A stretch of DNA of 64,000 bases, taken from positions 77,554 through 141,553 of the forward strand of contig NZ_JACHFL010000014.1 of NCBI RefSeq assembly GCF_014201875.1, read 5' to 3'. Under the pieces are notes generated by a model that saw nothing but the letters and a program-made list of their open reading frames with translations, did not search any database and was not told the origin of the DNA. Position numbers and translations under genes: made by a program. This document shows, one piece after another, positions 20,264 to 34,033 of this stretch (position 1 is the stretch's first letter; each line of letters opens with the position of its first letter). The stretch is from Deinococcus humi. Its GTDB lineage: Bacteria; Deinococcota; Deinococci; Deinococcales; Deinococcaceae.

Positions 20264-20897
20264 TGTTGCGCAGGTGCTGCCACGCGAAGGGCAGCGCGCC
20301 CCGTTCCAGCCGGCGGGCGCTGGTCTGCACCAGGGCGCCCGGCACATAGGCCACTGCCCCCAGCCGGGCGATGGCCTGCCCCAGCATCACGTCCTCGTAG
20401 GCCTCGACTTCCGGGTACCCGCCCGCCAGCAGCGCCGCCTGACGCGAGTACGCCATGTTGGCCCCGGCCAGATTGGGCTTGCCCGCCACCCGGCAGGCGT
20501 GCAGAAAGCCGCTGTAGGCCTGCTGGGACAGCCAACTCCAGTACGGGGCCACTCCACAGAAGCCCATCGGGCCGTACAGCGCCACCCGTCCGGGCGTGGC
20601 GGCTTCCAACTTTTGGAGCCACTGCGGGCTGGGCAACGAGTCCGCATCGGTGGTGGCCACCCAGTCGCTGCGGGCGGCTTCCAGGCCCCACTGACGGGCG
20701 CAGGCCACGCCGGGCCGGGCGCAGTGCAGCACCCGTGCGCCCCAGGCCCGCGCCACCCCCACGGTATCGTCGGTGCTGCCGTTGTCCACCACGATCACCT
20801 CGGCGGGGGGCTTGCGCTGCGCCTCCAGCGCCCGCAGGGTCAGGGGCAGATACGCCGCCTCGTTGCGGGCCGGAATGATCACCGAGAAATCAGACAC
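20208..20897 (-). CDS. GT2-family glycosyltransferase
   Basis: A 229-residue GT-A enzyme starting [17 protein letters not shown], with [11 protein letters not shown] and the DxD-type metal motif in ATTDADSLP. The C-terminal part has [15 protein letters not shown], typical of small soluble or peripheral GT2 proteins. I place the start at the second of two in-frame GTG codons (20897) because TAGCCT (20909-20904) lies 6 nt before it, the spacing seen for neighbours; the first GTG is at 20903. The gene converges with, and overlaps, the GT4 gene at 19046. Confidence 0.88.
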   Translation of the reverse strand: MSDFSVIIPARNEAAYLPLTLRALEAQRKPPAEVIVVDNGSTDDTVGVARAWGARVLHCARPGVACARQWGLEAARSDWVATTDADSLPSPQWLQKLEAATPGRVALYGPMGFCGVAPYWSWLSQQAYSGFLHACRVAGKPNLAGANMAYSRQAALLAGGYPEVEAYEDVMLGQAIARLGAVAYVPGALVQTSARRLERGALPFAWQHLRNITGHTRGYFETEHPGPPR

Positions 20898-20974
20898 GGC
20901 CACAGGCTAGCAGGCAGAGGCCAGTTTTCTGCTGGGGGAGCACTTGCTGGCCGTAGGTGCGGGGAGGCGTGGCC

Positions 20975-22210
20975 GTGAGCGCCGTGACCTCGTGGCAGGA
21001 CCGTCTGCCGGTCAAACCCGGCACCCTGCCCGGCGTGCTGGTGGCGGCGCTGGTTCTGGCGTGCTCGGAGTTTGTCCGCAGTGGACTGTACGCAGCGTAT
21101 CTGCCCCAGGCCATCGGTCCGCTGCTGGGCGTGTCCAAGGCGGACGCCGTGGCGCTGGCCGCCACCACCTTCGTGGTGCATTTCGTCGCCGACACGCTGA
21201 TGCGCGGCCCCGCCGGCGCGCTGATCAGCCGTTTCGGGGTGAGGCCGGTCATGCTCGGCGGGGCGACCCTGTCGTTGCTGGCCCTGAGTGTCATGTCCGG
21301 CACCCACACCGCCTGGGTGCTGCTGCTGACGGCTGCGCTGCACGGCGTGGGTTTCAGCGCCATGTGGCCCGGCACCATGAACCTGACCGCCGACGCCACC
21401 CGGGACACCCACAAGGGCCGGGCGGTCACGGCCATCAGCCTGGGGGTGATGCCGCTGATCGGTGCGGGCTTCCTGCTGCTGGGCGCAGTGGCCGGACGTC
21501 CACGGGCGCTGGTCTTCACGATCATCCTGTCGGTGTTGGGCGTGGCGCTCCTGGCCGCCCTGTTCGTGCCCAACCGCCTGCGGCGCGCGGCAGAAGCCGA
21601 GCAGGAGACCCGCCCGAACCGCCGCGCCCGCCTGAAAACGGCGCTGGGCGCTCTGGCCCCGCTGTTTCCGGCGGCCTTCATGCAGACCCTGACCATGACC
21701 CTGCTGGGGCCGCTGCTGTTCACGCTGTACCGCGATCTGGGCCTGACGTACTGGGGCATGGTGGCGCTGCTGGGCACCGGGGGTGCCGTGGCCTTTGGCA
21801 GCCTGCCCCTGACCGGTAAGGTGGCCGACGGCGGGCACGCCCGGCTGGCCGTCACCCTGGGGTTTGCGCTGCTGGCGCTGGGCCTGGGCGGCGTCGCCAC
21901 CACGCCACCGATGTGGGCGCTGTTCGTGATGGCCGTGCTCGTGGGCGTGGGCTACGCCTTCATCATGCCCGGCTGGGCCGCGCTGGTCACGGGCCGCCTG
22001 CCCGAGGCCGAACGCCCCGCTGCCTGGGGCGCGCTGATGACCGTGGAGAACGTGGGGACCTGGATGGGCCCGCTGGTAGGAGCCTTCGCCTACCGGGTCC
22101 TGGGGCCGACCGGGCCGTTCATCACCGGCTCGGCCCTGGCCCTGATCACGGCTGTGGGCTACGTGATCTTCCGGCGAACCCTGACCACACGCCATGAGGT
22201 CGGGGCGTAG
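20975..22210 (+). CDS. Major facilitator superfamily transporter
   Basis: A 411-residue protein with about 12 hydrophobic segments in two halves, a cytoplasmic basic loop near the middle ([11 protein letters not shown]), and MFS-like loop sequences [13 protein letters not shown] and LTGKVADGG. The substrate is not evident; it may be a sugar, glycoconjugate precursor or drug. The start is taken as GTG 20975 because GGAGG (20963-20967) lies 7 nt upstream; an earlier in-frame GTG at 20957 is possible. It is followed after 11 nt by the polysaccharide deacetylase gene, probably one operon. Confidence 0.85.
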   Translation: MSAVTSWQDRLPVKPGTLPGVLVAALVLACSEFVRSGLYAAYLPQAIGPLLGVSKADAVALAATTFVVHFVADTLMRGPAGALISRFGVRPVMLGGATLSLLALSVMSGTHTAWVLLLTAALHGVGFSAMWPGTMNLTADATRDTHKGRAVTAISLGVMPLIGAGFLLLGAVAGRPRALVFTIILSVLGVALLAALFVPNRLRRAAEAEQETRPNRRARLKTALGALAPLFPAAFMQTLTMTLLGPLLFTLYRDLGLTYWGMVALLGTGGAVAFGSLPLTGKVADGGHARLAVTLGFALLALGLGGVATTPPMWALFVMAVLVGVGYAFIMPGWAALVTGRLPEAERPAAWGALMTVENVGTWMGPLVGAFAYRVLGPTGPFITGSALALITAVGYVIFRRTLTTRHEVGA

Positions 22211-22221
22211 GAGGAGCGGCA

Positions 22222-22968
22222 ATGGCGCTCAGAAAGTTAGGACATCGCCTTGTGTTCTCCACCCTGGGGGTGCTGGCTGCCACCCTGCTGGCCGACGTGC
22301 TGGGCCGCGCCGCCGGCTGGGGTGCGCTGGGAGGTGGGCCGCGCGAATCGGGGCGGGTGGCCCTGACCTTCGACGATGGTCCCTCCCCCCGCACGGCTGA
22401 ACTGCTCAGGACGCTGGCCCGGCACGGCGCACACGCCACCTTCTTCGTGACCGAGCCCGCCTGCGCGGCCCACCCGGCCCTGCTGCGGACGCTGTTGAAC
22501 TCTTCCCATCAGATTGAAGCGCATGGGCGCTGGCACCGGCACGCGTTGCTGCTCTGGCCGTGGCAGGAATGGACACAGATCCGGTGGCACCCCCGCGCGG
22601 AGGCACCTGGGCCGCTGCTATACCGCCCGCCCTACGGCGGCCACAGCCCCCTGACCCGCCTGTGGGCACGGCTGATCGGACGGCAGATTGCCCTGTGGGA
22701 CGTGGAGGGTCGCGACTGGACCGACGCGGACGCCGCCACGCTGGCCCGGCAGACCCTGGCGCAGATTCGCCCCGGCAGTGTGATCCTGCTGCATGATGGC
22801 CCGGAGGTGAGCCTCAAAGTGCTGCAAGGGCTGCTCTGCGGTCTGGACGAACGCGGCCTGCAAGCCGTCACCCTGGCGGACCTTCCCGCGCGGCGCATCG
22901 GGCTGCGGCAGGGGTTGGGGCGGTTGCGGGCGAGTTACGGGGGCCATCCTCCGCCGCCTCCCTCCTAA
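22222..22968 (+). CDS. Polysaccharide deacetylase (NodB homology, CE4) family protein
   Basis: A 248-residue envelope enzyme with an N-terminal hydrophobic segment (about 9-30) that is a signal anchor. NodB motifs are intact: TFDDGPS near residue 50 for the catalytic base and metal, HGRWH near 100 for zinc, RPPYGG near 134, and a C-terminal LLHDGPE. It should remove N-acetyl or similar groups from peptidoglycan or another glycan. A strong Shine-Dalgarno (AGGAGG) overlaps the end of the MFS gene, indicating an operon. The proline-rich last ten residues are unusual. Confidence 0.9.
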   Translation: MALRKLGHRLVFSTLGVLAATLLADVLGRAAGWGALGGGPRESGRVALTFDDGPSPRTAELLRTLARHGAHATFFVTEPACAAHPALLRTLLNSSHQIEAHGRWHRHALLLWPWQEWTQIRWHPRAEAPGPLLYRPPYGGHSPLTRLWARLIGRQIALWDVEGRDWTDADAATLARQTLAQIRPGSVILLHDGPEVSLKVLQGLLCGLDERGLQAVTLADLPARRIGLRQGLGRLRASYGGHPPPPPS

Positions 22969-22997
22969 CCTCTCGGTCTCCTGACAAACTGCGCCAA

Positions 22998-23675
22998 TTA
23001 CAGGGCGGCCACGCGCACGTTCTTGGCCCGCCGGTACAGTTGTGCGGGGCGTCCCACACCGCTGCGCCGCTCGCCGCTGGGGGTCAGGATGCCCTGGGCC
23101 AGCAGGCGTTTGCGGAAATTGCGCTTGTCCAGTTGCCGGTTCAAGATCGCCTCGTAGACCGTCTGCAACTCGGGCAGGGTGAAGGTATCGGGCAGGAATT
23201 CCAGCGCCAGATTGGCGTATTCCAACCGCAGTTGCAGCCGCAGCAGCGCGCGGGTCAGGATCGTCTGATGATCGAAAGCCAGTTGCGGGGGCCGGTGCGC
23301 GTTGAGCCACTCCGCCCCCAGGGTGTGCCCGCCGCCGCTGACGCTGACCGTGCCGTGTGGCAGCACCGCCAGATGGGCCACGCTCACGATGCGCCCGCGC
23401 GGGTCCCGGCCCACCTCGCCGAAGGTATAGAACTGCTCCAGGTGGCGCGGTTCGAGTTGCACGGTGGTTTCGGTGCGCAATTCGCGCAGCGCGGCCTCGT
23501 GCAGTTCCTCGCCCGGCTGCACGAAGCCGCCGGGCAGAGCCCAGTCCCGTGCGTGCGGCAGTTCGCCGCGCTGCACCAGCAGCACGCGCAATTCGCCGCC
23601 GTGCATGGCGAAGGCCGCGACGTCCACCGCCAGCCCCACCTGTGTCGCTTGTGGGGGCAGAGCAAGGTGGGTCAT
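22998..23675 (-). CDS. NrtR-like Nudix-domain transcriptional regulator
   Basis: A 225-residue protein with a Nudix domain in the first 150 residues and a winged-helix C-terminus (LPDTFTLPELQTVYEAIL, then RNFRKRLLAQGIL). The Nudix box reads GFVQPGEELHEAALREL followed by RTET, so the second acidic pair of the consensus is incomplete, as in NrtR regulators that bind ADP-ribose-type ligands rather than hydrolyse them. NrtR proteins control NAD cofactor genes; no such gene is adjacent, so the target here is unknown. A promoter with TTGACG and TAGCAT is visible upstream, the -10 lying 7 nt from the ATG. Confidence 0.85.
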   Translation of the reverse strand: MTHLALPPQATQVGLAVDVAAFAMHGGELRVLLVQRGELPHARDWALPGGFVQPGEELHEAALRELRTETTVQLEPRHLEQFYTFGEVGRDPRGRIVSVAHLAVLPHGTVSVSGGGHTLGAEWLNAHRPPQLAFDHQTILTRALLRLQLRLEYANLALEFLPDTFTLPELQTVYEAILNRQLDKRNFRKRLLAQGILTPSGERRSGVGRPAQLYRRAKNVRVAAL

Positions 23676-23682
23676 GCGGGCG

Positions 23683-23712
23683 ATGCTAGGGTTAGTGTCA
23701 GCTGTACGTCAA
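23683..23712 (-). promoter_or_regulatory. Promoter of the NrtR-like gene
   Basis: On the minus strand TTGACG (23712-23707) and TAGCAT (23688-23683) are separated by 18 nt. Transcription would begin at or within a few nucleotides of the ATG at 23675. Confidence 0.7.
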
Positions 23713-23773
23713 GTTCAGGTGTCTAGCCATAAGTGTGTTGTGGAGCCGGTGAAAATGGGGTGTAGCAAACGTT

Positions 23774-25774
23774 TTATTCGAACTTTTGGGCGGCCTCCGT
23801 CTCCGCCCGCGAGACCAGCACATGGCCGCGCAGGAGTTCGGCCACGCTCCAGGCCTGGAAGGGGCAACCACCCGGCAGCAGCGCGTTTCCGCTGAAGACC
23901 TCGGAGACGTGGCCGACACCCGCTTCCCAGACATGACCGCTCAGGCCGTCCACGGCGCTGCGGGCTTCCCCCACCTCGCCGCGGGACAGCAGCAGTTCCA
24001 GGTACGCGGTCAGCGGCCACGGCCACACGGTGCCCCGGTGGTAGGCGGCGTCACGCAGCACCTGCGGACCACCGTAATTGCCCCGGTAGCGCGGATCACG
24101 CGGCGAAAGGGTATGCAGCCCCAGCGGCGTCAGCAGTTCGGTTTCGGTCTGCCGTACCGCCGCCTCTCTCTGTGCGGGGGTGGAGGGCGTGTCCGGCAGG
24201 GCCAGCGCTATCGCGGCGTTGGGACGCACGCTGAGGTCCAGGGTGCCGTCCGCACCCAGCGCGTCGGCCCAGGCCCCACCGTCCCAGAACTGCCCGAAGC
24301 TATCGCGCGCCTGCATCCAGGCCTCCGCGAGTTCCGGGGGCTCGCTCAGCGCCTCCGACAGCCGCGTTTCTGCGCCCAGTGCCGCAATCCACAACCCCTG
24401 AATCTCCACGGGCTTGCCGTGGCGGGGGGTGACCACCCAATCCTCGATCTTCACATCCATCCAGGTCAACTGCACACCCTCCTCCCCGGCCAACAACAGA
24501 CCGTCCGCCGCGTCACTGCGGATGCCGTGGTCGGTGCCGCGCAGGTGCCAGATCAGCAGTTCGCGCAACTGGGGCAGCGCGGTGCGCGCAAAGTCCAGAT
24601 CGCCGCTGGCTGTGACATAGCGTTCCAGCGCCACCGCCAGCCACAGCGCCCCGTCCACCGTGTTGTAACCCGCGCCCTGGCCGTCCTCGTGGAAGTGGTT
24701 GGGAATCAGGCCACGGTGCACCGAGCGCAGAAAGGTGTCCAGCAGATCGCGGGCCTCCGGGAAGCGTCCGGTCAGCAGGGTCAGGCCCGTCAGCGAGATC
24801 ATGGCGTCGCGGCCCCAGTCGGCAAACCAGGGGTAGCCCGCGATGACGCTGACTCCTGCTGGAGAACTGCGCCGCACCAAGTACGCGTCCGCCGCCACCG
24901 CCAGCGTCGCCACCAGGTCGTCGGACACCCCGCAGGTGTTCTGGGCCAGCCCGGCCAGTTCACGGCGGCGGGCGGCCTCCTGCTCGTGGGCCAGCCAGGG
25001 ATCGGCAATCTCCGGGGTGCTGTCCGTCAGCCCCTGGACCACCAGCGCCACCTGCCCGCCGCCGGCCGGAAAATGCACCTCCCACAGCGCCGCGCCCAGT
25101 GTGTAATCGTGATCGGGTTCGCCGCGCGCCGCGTCGTGGCGGTAATAGATCCGCTGCGGGAAGGGGCGGGGGATAAGAAAATTGATCTGAGCGCTGGGTG
25201 CATGCAGCCGGACGCGCGTGGTTCTCTCCCCCAGGACCGTGACCTCCGTGCCCTCCGCCTGGAACGCCAGACTGGGAGCCTCCGTGTGGACATGGTGCAT
25301 GTCGCGGTCTACGAAAAAGCCGCCCAGCGTCAGCGTGACCGCCTCGCGCGAATCCACTGTGTACAGGTAAATCACTGCGCCCGCATGGGCCGGGCTGACC
25401 GTCTGCCGCGTTACCCGTGCGCCGCCCACCGTTTGCACCCGTTCGGGCAGCAGATCGCGCAGGGTCACGCCGCTCAGCACCTCCAGCCCGCGTCCCTCGA
25501 ACACATTCGGTGCAAGTTCCAGGGCGTGGAGGGTGTGGCGCTGGCCCCCGACTTCCAGAACTTCCAGCGGCGACACCAGATGCGTGAAGCGCTGCACGGG
25601 GGGCAGGGCGCTGACCACCAGACCCGAGTAGCAGCGGGTGGGCACCCCGGTCATGCTGGACAGCGCGAAGCCGCCCAGGCCGTCGGTCAGCAGCACTTCC
25701 AGATCAGCGTTGCGCGCACCCTGTGGGCCGTAGTGGTGGGTGTGCGCAGGGGGCATGGGGGAGAAGCCACTCAT
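23774..25774 (-). CDS. Glycogen-debranching enzyme (amylo-alpha-1,6-glucosidase family)
   Basis: A protein of about 666 residues with the bacterial/archaeal GDE layout. The N-terminal domain carries the signature LLTDGLGGFALSSMTGVPTR; the C-terminal (alpha/alpha)6-barrel from about 300 contains YPWFADWGRDAMISLTGL with the catalytic Asp, HFHEDGQGAGYNTVDGALW, and TVWPWPLTAYLELLL near the end. It would hydrolyse alpha-1,6 branches of glycogen or related polymers in the cytosol. The ATG at 25774 is preferred because CATGCT lies 7 nt upstream; an ATG 12 nt earlier is equally in frame. No other glycogen gene is adjacent. Confidence 0.9.
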   Translation of the reverse strand: MSGFSPMPPAHTHHYGPQGARNADLEVLLTDGLGGFALSSMTGVPTRCYSGLVVSALPPVQRFTHLVSPLEVLEVGGQRHTLHALELAPNVFEGRGLEVLSGVTLRDLLPERVQTVGGARVTRQTVSPAHAGAVIYLYTVDSREAVTLTLGGFFVDRDMHHVHTEAPSLAFQAEGTEVTVLGERTTRVRLHAPSAQINFLIPRPFPQRIYYRHDAARGEPDHDYTLGAALWEVHFPAGGGQVALVVQGLTDSTPEIADPWLAHEQEAARRRELAGLAQNTCGVSDDLVATLAVAADAYLVRRSSPAGVSVIAGYPWFADWGRDAMISLTGLTLLTGRFPEARDLLDTFLRSVHRGLIPNHFHEDGQGAGYNTVDGALWLAVALERYVTASGDLDFARTALPQLRELLIWHLRGTDHGIRSDAADGLLLAGEEGVQLTWMDVKIEDWVVTPRHGKPVEIQGLWIAALGAETRLSEALSEPPELAEAWMQARDSFGQFWDGGAWADALGADGTLDLSVRPNAAIALALPDTPSTPAQREAAVRQTETELLTPLGLHTLSPRDPRYRGNYGGPQVLRDAAYHRGTVWPWPLTAYLELLLSRGEVGEARSAVDGLSGHVWEAGVGHVSEVFSGNALLPGGCPFQAWSVAELLRGHVLVSRAETEAAQKFE

Positions 25775-25930
25775 ACCGGGAAGCATGGCAGATGAGCGTG
25801 TGCGCCGGTACAGGGGGCCCTATTTGACAGAAGGTTCACGCCCACAGAAAGACGGAGGGCGTGCGTGGTAAACTGACATGTTTCTCCGCAACATGTTTCG
25901 AGCGTGAATGCGGATGCAGCCGCCCTGACC

Positions 25931-25944
25931 CGCCACTTGTGGCG
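25931..25944 (+). promoter_or_regulatory. Hairpin in the infC leader
   Basis: CGCCAC-TT-GTGGCG is a perfect inverted repeat 30 nt before the infC ATG. A TAAACT hexamer at 25869-25874 may be the -10, which would place the hairpin in a leader of roughly 95 nt. A regulatory role is possible but unproven. Confidence 0.4.
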
Positions 25945-25974
25945 CTGCCAGCGTGCAGGGGGCGTGCGGGGGTG

Positions 25975-26646
<672 letters not shown>

Positions 26647-26672
26647 CGCTGAGCGCAGTGGTTCAAGTAGCG

Positions 26673-26697
26673 ACGGCCCGCCACATCGGTGGGCCGT
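26673..26697 (+). terminator. Hairpin terminator after infC
   Basis: ACGGCCC-GCC and GGTGGGCCGT (26673-26697) form a strong stem with a short loop, 27 nt after the infC stop. The following TCGCCTTT gives only a weak T-tract. Confidence 0.65.
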
Positions 26698-26719
26698 TCG
26701 CCTTTGCTGAACTGTACGG

Positions 26720-26747
26720 TTGTTATTCCTGCTTTATTTTGTAAACT
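26720..26747 (+). promoter_or_regulatory. Promoter of the glutaredoxin gene
   Basis: TTGTTA (26720-26725) and TAAACT (26742-26747) are 16 nt apart in an AT-rich stretch. The start codon is 58 nt beyond, so this transcript has a leader, unlike many neighbours. Confidence 0.7.
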
Positions 26748-26805
26748 GATAGGGCGGCCAGAGAATGGTTGATCCGCGTCCACATCGCCACACAGGAGGA
26801 ATCCC

Positions 26806-27051
26806 ATGATCAAGATGTACACCACCAGCTGGTGCCCTGACTGCACTGCCACCAAGCGCGCCCTGACCAGCAAGGGGCTGGCTTTCGAGGAAATCAACAT
26901 TGAGCAGGACGAGCACGCCGCCGAATACGTCATGAGCGTCAACGGGGGCCGCCGCAGCGTGCCCACGCTGGTCAGCGGTGACGTGGCCCACAGCCTGAGC
27001 GGCTTTCGCCCGCAGAAGCTGGACGCTTTCCTGGCGGCGGCTGGGCTGTAA
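26806..27051 (+). CDS. Glutaredoxin-family protein
   Basis: An 81-residue thioredoxin-fold protein. The active site CPDC follows MYTTSWC near residues 10-13, the cis-proline is in RSVPTLV, and a glycine-rich C-terminal helix pattern is present. CPDC differs from the CPYC of classical glutaredoxin and is shared by small mycoredoxin-like and NrdH-like proteins in actinobacteria and deinococci, so the reductant may be mycothiol/bacillithiol-type or a thioredoxin reductase. A perfect Shine-Dalgarno AGGAGGA ends 5 nt before the ATG. The gene is a single transcription unit between a promoter and a strong terminator. Confidence 0.92.
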   Translation: MIKMYTTSWCPDCTATKRALTSKGLAFEEINIEQDEHAAEYVMSVNGGRRSVPTLVSGDVAHSLSGFRPQKLDAFLAAAGL

Positions 27052-27070
27052 AACCAGACCATCAATGATC

Positions 27071-27109
27071 AAACGGTGCGGTGACTGGCAACAGTCCGCA
27101 CCGTTTTTC
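27071..27109 (+). terminator. Rho-independent terminator after the glutaredoxin gene
   Basis: AAACGGTGCGG (27071-27081) pairs over 11 bp with CCGCACCGTTT (27096-27106), followed by further T residues. It may also serve the convergent gene ending at 27119. Confidence 0.9.
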
Positions 27110-27118
27110 TGATGTCTC

Positions 27119-27788
27119 TTAGTTGTCTTTCCGGGACGGGCGTTCTTTCCTAAGGCTGAGCAGTTCGGTGGTGTTGTAACTGCTCCTAGATCTCACCAGA
27201 CCCACGCCCTCGGCGTACCATTCCTCGAAGTCGTTCATGTCGCGGTTCAGTGGGATCGGTCCCACCTTGCCCGCCACCCGGTAACCCACCCGAACCTTCC
27301 AGGCGTCAAAGGTTCCAGCGGACACCGTGATCTTCTCTCGGCCCATGATCTGCCGTCTGGCCGTAAGGGTGGCTTTGCCCCTCAGGAGGCCCTGCCGTCC
27401 TTCCAGATCCCAGACCAGGGACCACGCCGCGCCCGGTTTCCATGCTGGGGCAGCAGCGATCTCCACCCCGCTGACCACAGCACGGGTCAGGGTAATGCTG
27501 CCCAGGTTGGGCGGACTCAGGCCAAGCTGTGTGCCCCCGGCGCAGGTGTACCGGCCAGTCTCCGTGGGCTTTCCGGCGGTCATGGACTGTTCCTGAAAGC
27601 CTGAGTCAGTCGGTTGTCGTCCGGCTGAGGGCATAGCTGGAGGCCGGTTTTTTACTGTCGTTGGGCGTGACGCGATAGGTCCAGACCCAGCCTTCCTGCA
27701 CCGGATTCATCGTGTTGTCGCAGGCCGCCGGGGCAGCCCACGCCGCACTGCAACTCCAGATCAGGAGGCTACCCACCTTCAAACCCAC
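27119..27788 (-). pseudogene. Secreted protein gene disrupted by a 4-bp duplication frameshift
   Basis: Two minus-strand frames join into one protein. The first, from GTG 27788, encodes a signal peptide (VGSLLIWSCSAAWAAPAACD) and PVQEGWVWTYRVT, then stops after SRTTTD at 27606. The second frame continues with DSGFQEQSMTAGKPTETG and ends with ITVSAGTFDAWKVRV and WYAEGVGLVRSRSS, a pattern I know from secreted proteins of unknown function in Deinococcus. At the junction GACT is repeated in tandem (plus strand AGTC twice, 27604-27611). Removing one copy restores a single frame of about 220 codons. It may be a real mutation, a slippage-variable gene or a sequencing error. The start codon is uncertain. 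Confidence 0.7.
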
Positions 27789-27886
27789 GGCCCGGCAACG
27801 CTCCAGACCCCTAAAGGAGTGGGGCTGATTGTGGCCTGCAGTCTGTCTGATCCGGGAAAAGGCCCCCGTAAAGCCTGCGGCTGATT

Positions 27887-29257
27887 TCACTCCAGCCCCG
27901 CCCCCGCCCGGTACGCCGCCAGTGGCCAGGAGCGTCCGCCCCCCTGCCGCACCCACTGGATGTCACCGTCGTCTGCCCGCTGGAAGGAATACGCCTCGCC
28001 CACTGAGCCGAAGCCGCCTTCGGGGGCGGGAGATAGCGTGTTGGCGTCCTGCACGGTCAACTCGGTGACTGTGGCCGATGGATCGCCCAGCGGGACCAGT
28101 GAGACCAGTCGCCCTCCCAGGTTCACGATGTCGAACACGCCCCAGGCATTGGCGAAGCGCCCGGTGAAGGAGTCCAACTCGTGCGCCGTGTCCACCTCCT
28201 TCTGCGAATTCTTGTGCGCCAGATCGATCAGGCGGATCAGGTTGCCCGCCCATTCGGTGGCCGGGCCGCCCGCTGTATTCGTCAGCACGGAGATGGACAG
28301 TCCCGTTCTGGGATCGAGCCACGACTGCGTGATGTGGCCGGGGAAACCGCCCGAGTGGCCCACCAGCACACGCTCGCCGATCTCGTCCAGGATCAGGCCC
28401 AGGCCGTAGCCGCGCCGGGTGGGTTTGGTGATCTCCGATTCGCGGCGCCCCATCAGGCGTTTGGAGGCGTCCGAGAGAAGTCCCTCGCGCCCCAGGGCGT
28501 GCCGCGCCCAGTAGGCGGTCAGGGCCTCGGCAGTGCCGTAGAAGCCGGTGGCCGCCGCCAGCGCGCGGGTGTCCGAGGACGGCACTGTGCGGCGGGGATC
28601 GTTCCCTGAGAGGCGTGCGCTGTGTCCGGTCGCCAGCTCGGCCTCGCGCTCCGGGGGCAGTTCCGCGCCCAGGTCCGTCAGCTCCAGGGGGCCGGTAATG
28701 TGCGCCTGCACGTAGTCATCGTAGCTCTGGCTGCTGGCGGCCTCCACAATCAGGCCCAGCAGCCCGTAGCCGATGTTGGAGTATTTGAAGTGCTGGTTTT
28801 GCGGAAATACGGCGTCGGCGCGGGCGAAATCAATCAGCGTCTGCCGCTCCGGGAAGGCGTGCAGTTGCTGCCAGTAATCGCTGTCGGCCCCGTCGCGGTT
28901 GATGCCAGACTGGTGGCCCAGCAGCGCCCGCACGGTCATGTCGGCGGCAGGCGAATCCGCCAGCTCCGGCAGCCAGTGGCCCGCCGTGTCGTCCAGGCGC
29001 AGTTTGCCCGCCTCAATCAGCTGAAAGATGGCGGTGGCCGTAAAGGTCTTGGAATGCGATGCGATGCGGAACAGGTGCCCCGTGGTCAGGGCCTCGCCCG
29101 TGTCCTCGTTGGCCTGGCCCAACGCAAACGATGCGGCCAGCTCGTCGCCCACGCGTACGGCCACCTGCACGCCGGGAATGCGGTGAAAGTCTCGCCCGTA
29201 CTCCAGCCAGCTTTCCAGATAGGGCGCGATCTGCCGGACGGTTTCCAGAAGGCTCAT
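27887..29257 (-). CDS. Serine beta-lactamase-like hydrolase (class C / PBP4* family)
   Basis: A 456-residue serine hydrolase of the beta-lactamase/AmpC-like esterase group. The catalytic S-x-x-K lies in RIASHSKTFTA, the Y-x-N in FKYSNIGYG, and the H-x-G in VGHSGGFPG. A C-terminal lipocalin-like beta domain of about 110 residues follows. There is no signal peptide, so it is probably cytosolic and acts as an esterase or D-amino-peptidase rather than a resistance enzyme. The start is ATG 29257: TAGAGT (29270-29265) lies 7 nt upstream. The open frame extends 25 codons further upstream without support. Confidence 0.88.
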   Translation of the reverse strand: MSLLETVRQIAPYLESWLEYGRDFHRIPGVQVAVRVGDELAASFALGQANEDTGEALTTGHLFRIASHSKTFTATAIFQLIEAGKLRLDDTAGHWLPELADSPAADMTVRALLGHQSGINRDGADSDYWQQLHAFPERQTLIDFARADAVFPQNQHFKYSNIGYGLLGLIVEAASSQSYDDYVQAHITGPLELTDLGAELPPEREAELATGHSARLSGNDPRRTVPSSDTRALAAATGFYGTAEALTAYWARHALGREGLLSDASKRLMGRRESEITKPTRRGYGLGLILDEIGERVLVGHSGGFPGHITQSWLDPRTGLSISVLTNTAGGPATEWAGNLIRLIDLAHKNSQKEVDTAHELDSFTGRFANAWGVFDIVNLGGRLVSLVPLGDPSATVTELTVQDANTLSPAPEGGFGSVGEAYSFQRADDGDIQWVRQGGGRSWPLAAYRAGAGLE

Positions 29258-29353
29258 ATCCCAGACTCTAGAGCGTAGTGGGGCGGGCTGTCCTGCATTG
29301 CAGGAGGCACCGCTGCCACGGTTCGCGCTCACCCGGCCCGCTACGCTGCTCCC

Positions 29354-29812
29354 ATGAATGCCCTTCCCACAGTGTTGACCATCGGCTATGAGAACGCCGA
29401 GCTATACGCCTTCCTGGACACGCTGGCCGCGCACGGCGTCACCCTGCTGGTGGACACCCGCGAACGCGCGCAGAGCCGCCGCAAGGGCTACAGCAAAACG
29501 GCGCTGGCGGCCGCATTGACAGAGCGGGGCATTGGCTACCGCCACCTGCGCTCATTGGGTACGCCGCCCGCACTTCGCAAGGCGTACCGACTGGATAAGG
29601 ATTTCGCCGCCATGAAGGCCGGGTACACCCTGCATCTTGCCACGCAGACGGACGCACTGGAGGAACTCGGGGGGCTGGCCGCCCGCGAGCGTGTGTGTTT
29701 GCTGTGTTACGAGGCGGACGCCAGAGAATGCCACCGATCATTGATCACGGAGAGGTTGCAGAAAATGGGATTTGCGGAAGCCGTGGAGGATTTGACCGTG
29801 CCGGGGCGTTAG
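29354..29812 (+). CDS. DUF488-family protein
   Basis: A 152-residue protein of the DUF488 family, with the N-terminal TIGYENAELYAFLDTL, the central LLVDTRERAQSRRKGYSK and the cysteine motif LLCYEADARECHRSLI near 115-130. Function is unknown; some members sit near nucleic-acid enzymes. TACGCT (29342-29347) precedes the ATG by 6 nt, fixing the start. It is divergent from the beta-lactamase-like gene. Confidence 0.9.
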   Translation: MNALPTVLTIGYENAELYAFLDTLAAHGVTLLVDTRERAQSRRKGYSKTALAAALTERGIGYRHLRSLGTPPALRKAYRLDKDFAAMKAGYTLHLATQTDALEELGGLAARERVCLLCYEADARECHRSLITERLQKMGFAEAVEDLTVPGR

Positions 29813-29930
29813 GCTGTCTTATGAACCCAGATGCTTTTGAGAAGCAGAGCACAGAAATTCGCCGCGCCAGACAAAGGTTCAAGCTTCGCTTCCGCATGTA
29901 GCAGAGTTTCTTCAGCAGCCATGTAATCGC

Positions 29931-33941
<4,011 letters not shown>

Positions 33942-34033
33942 GCTTCAAGCATAGGCCGGGGCGGGGGTGGGTTTCAGTGACGGGGAGGGTTGACGGGGTT
34001 AGCGCGTCGGGTGCTGCCTGACACGGACTCCGA

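Noticed and set aside
27887..29257. Beta-lactam resistance gene
   Set aside because: The serine-hydrolase motifs fit the wider AmpC-like esterase/peptidase group and there is no signal peptide, so resistance is not supported.
29821..29904. Small frame MNPDAFEKQSTEIRRARQ (27 codons) between the DUF488 gene and dnaE
   Set aside because: Too short, no start signal and no recognisable pattern.
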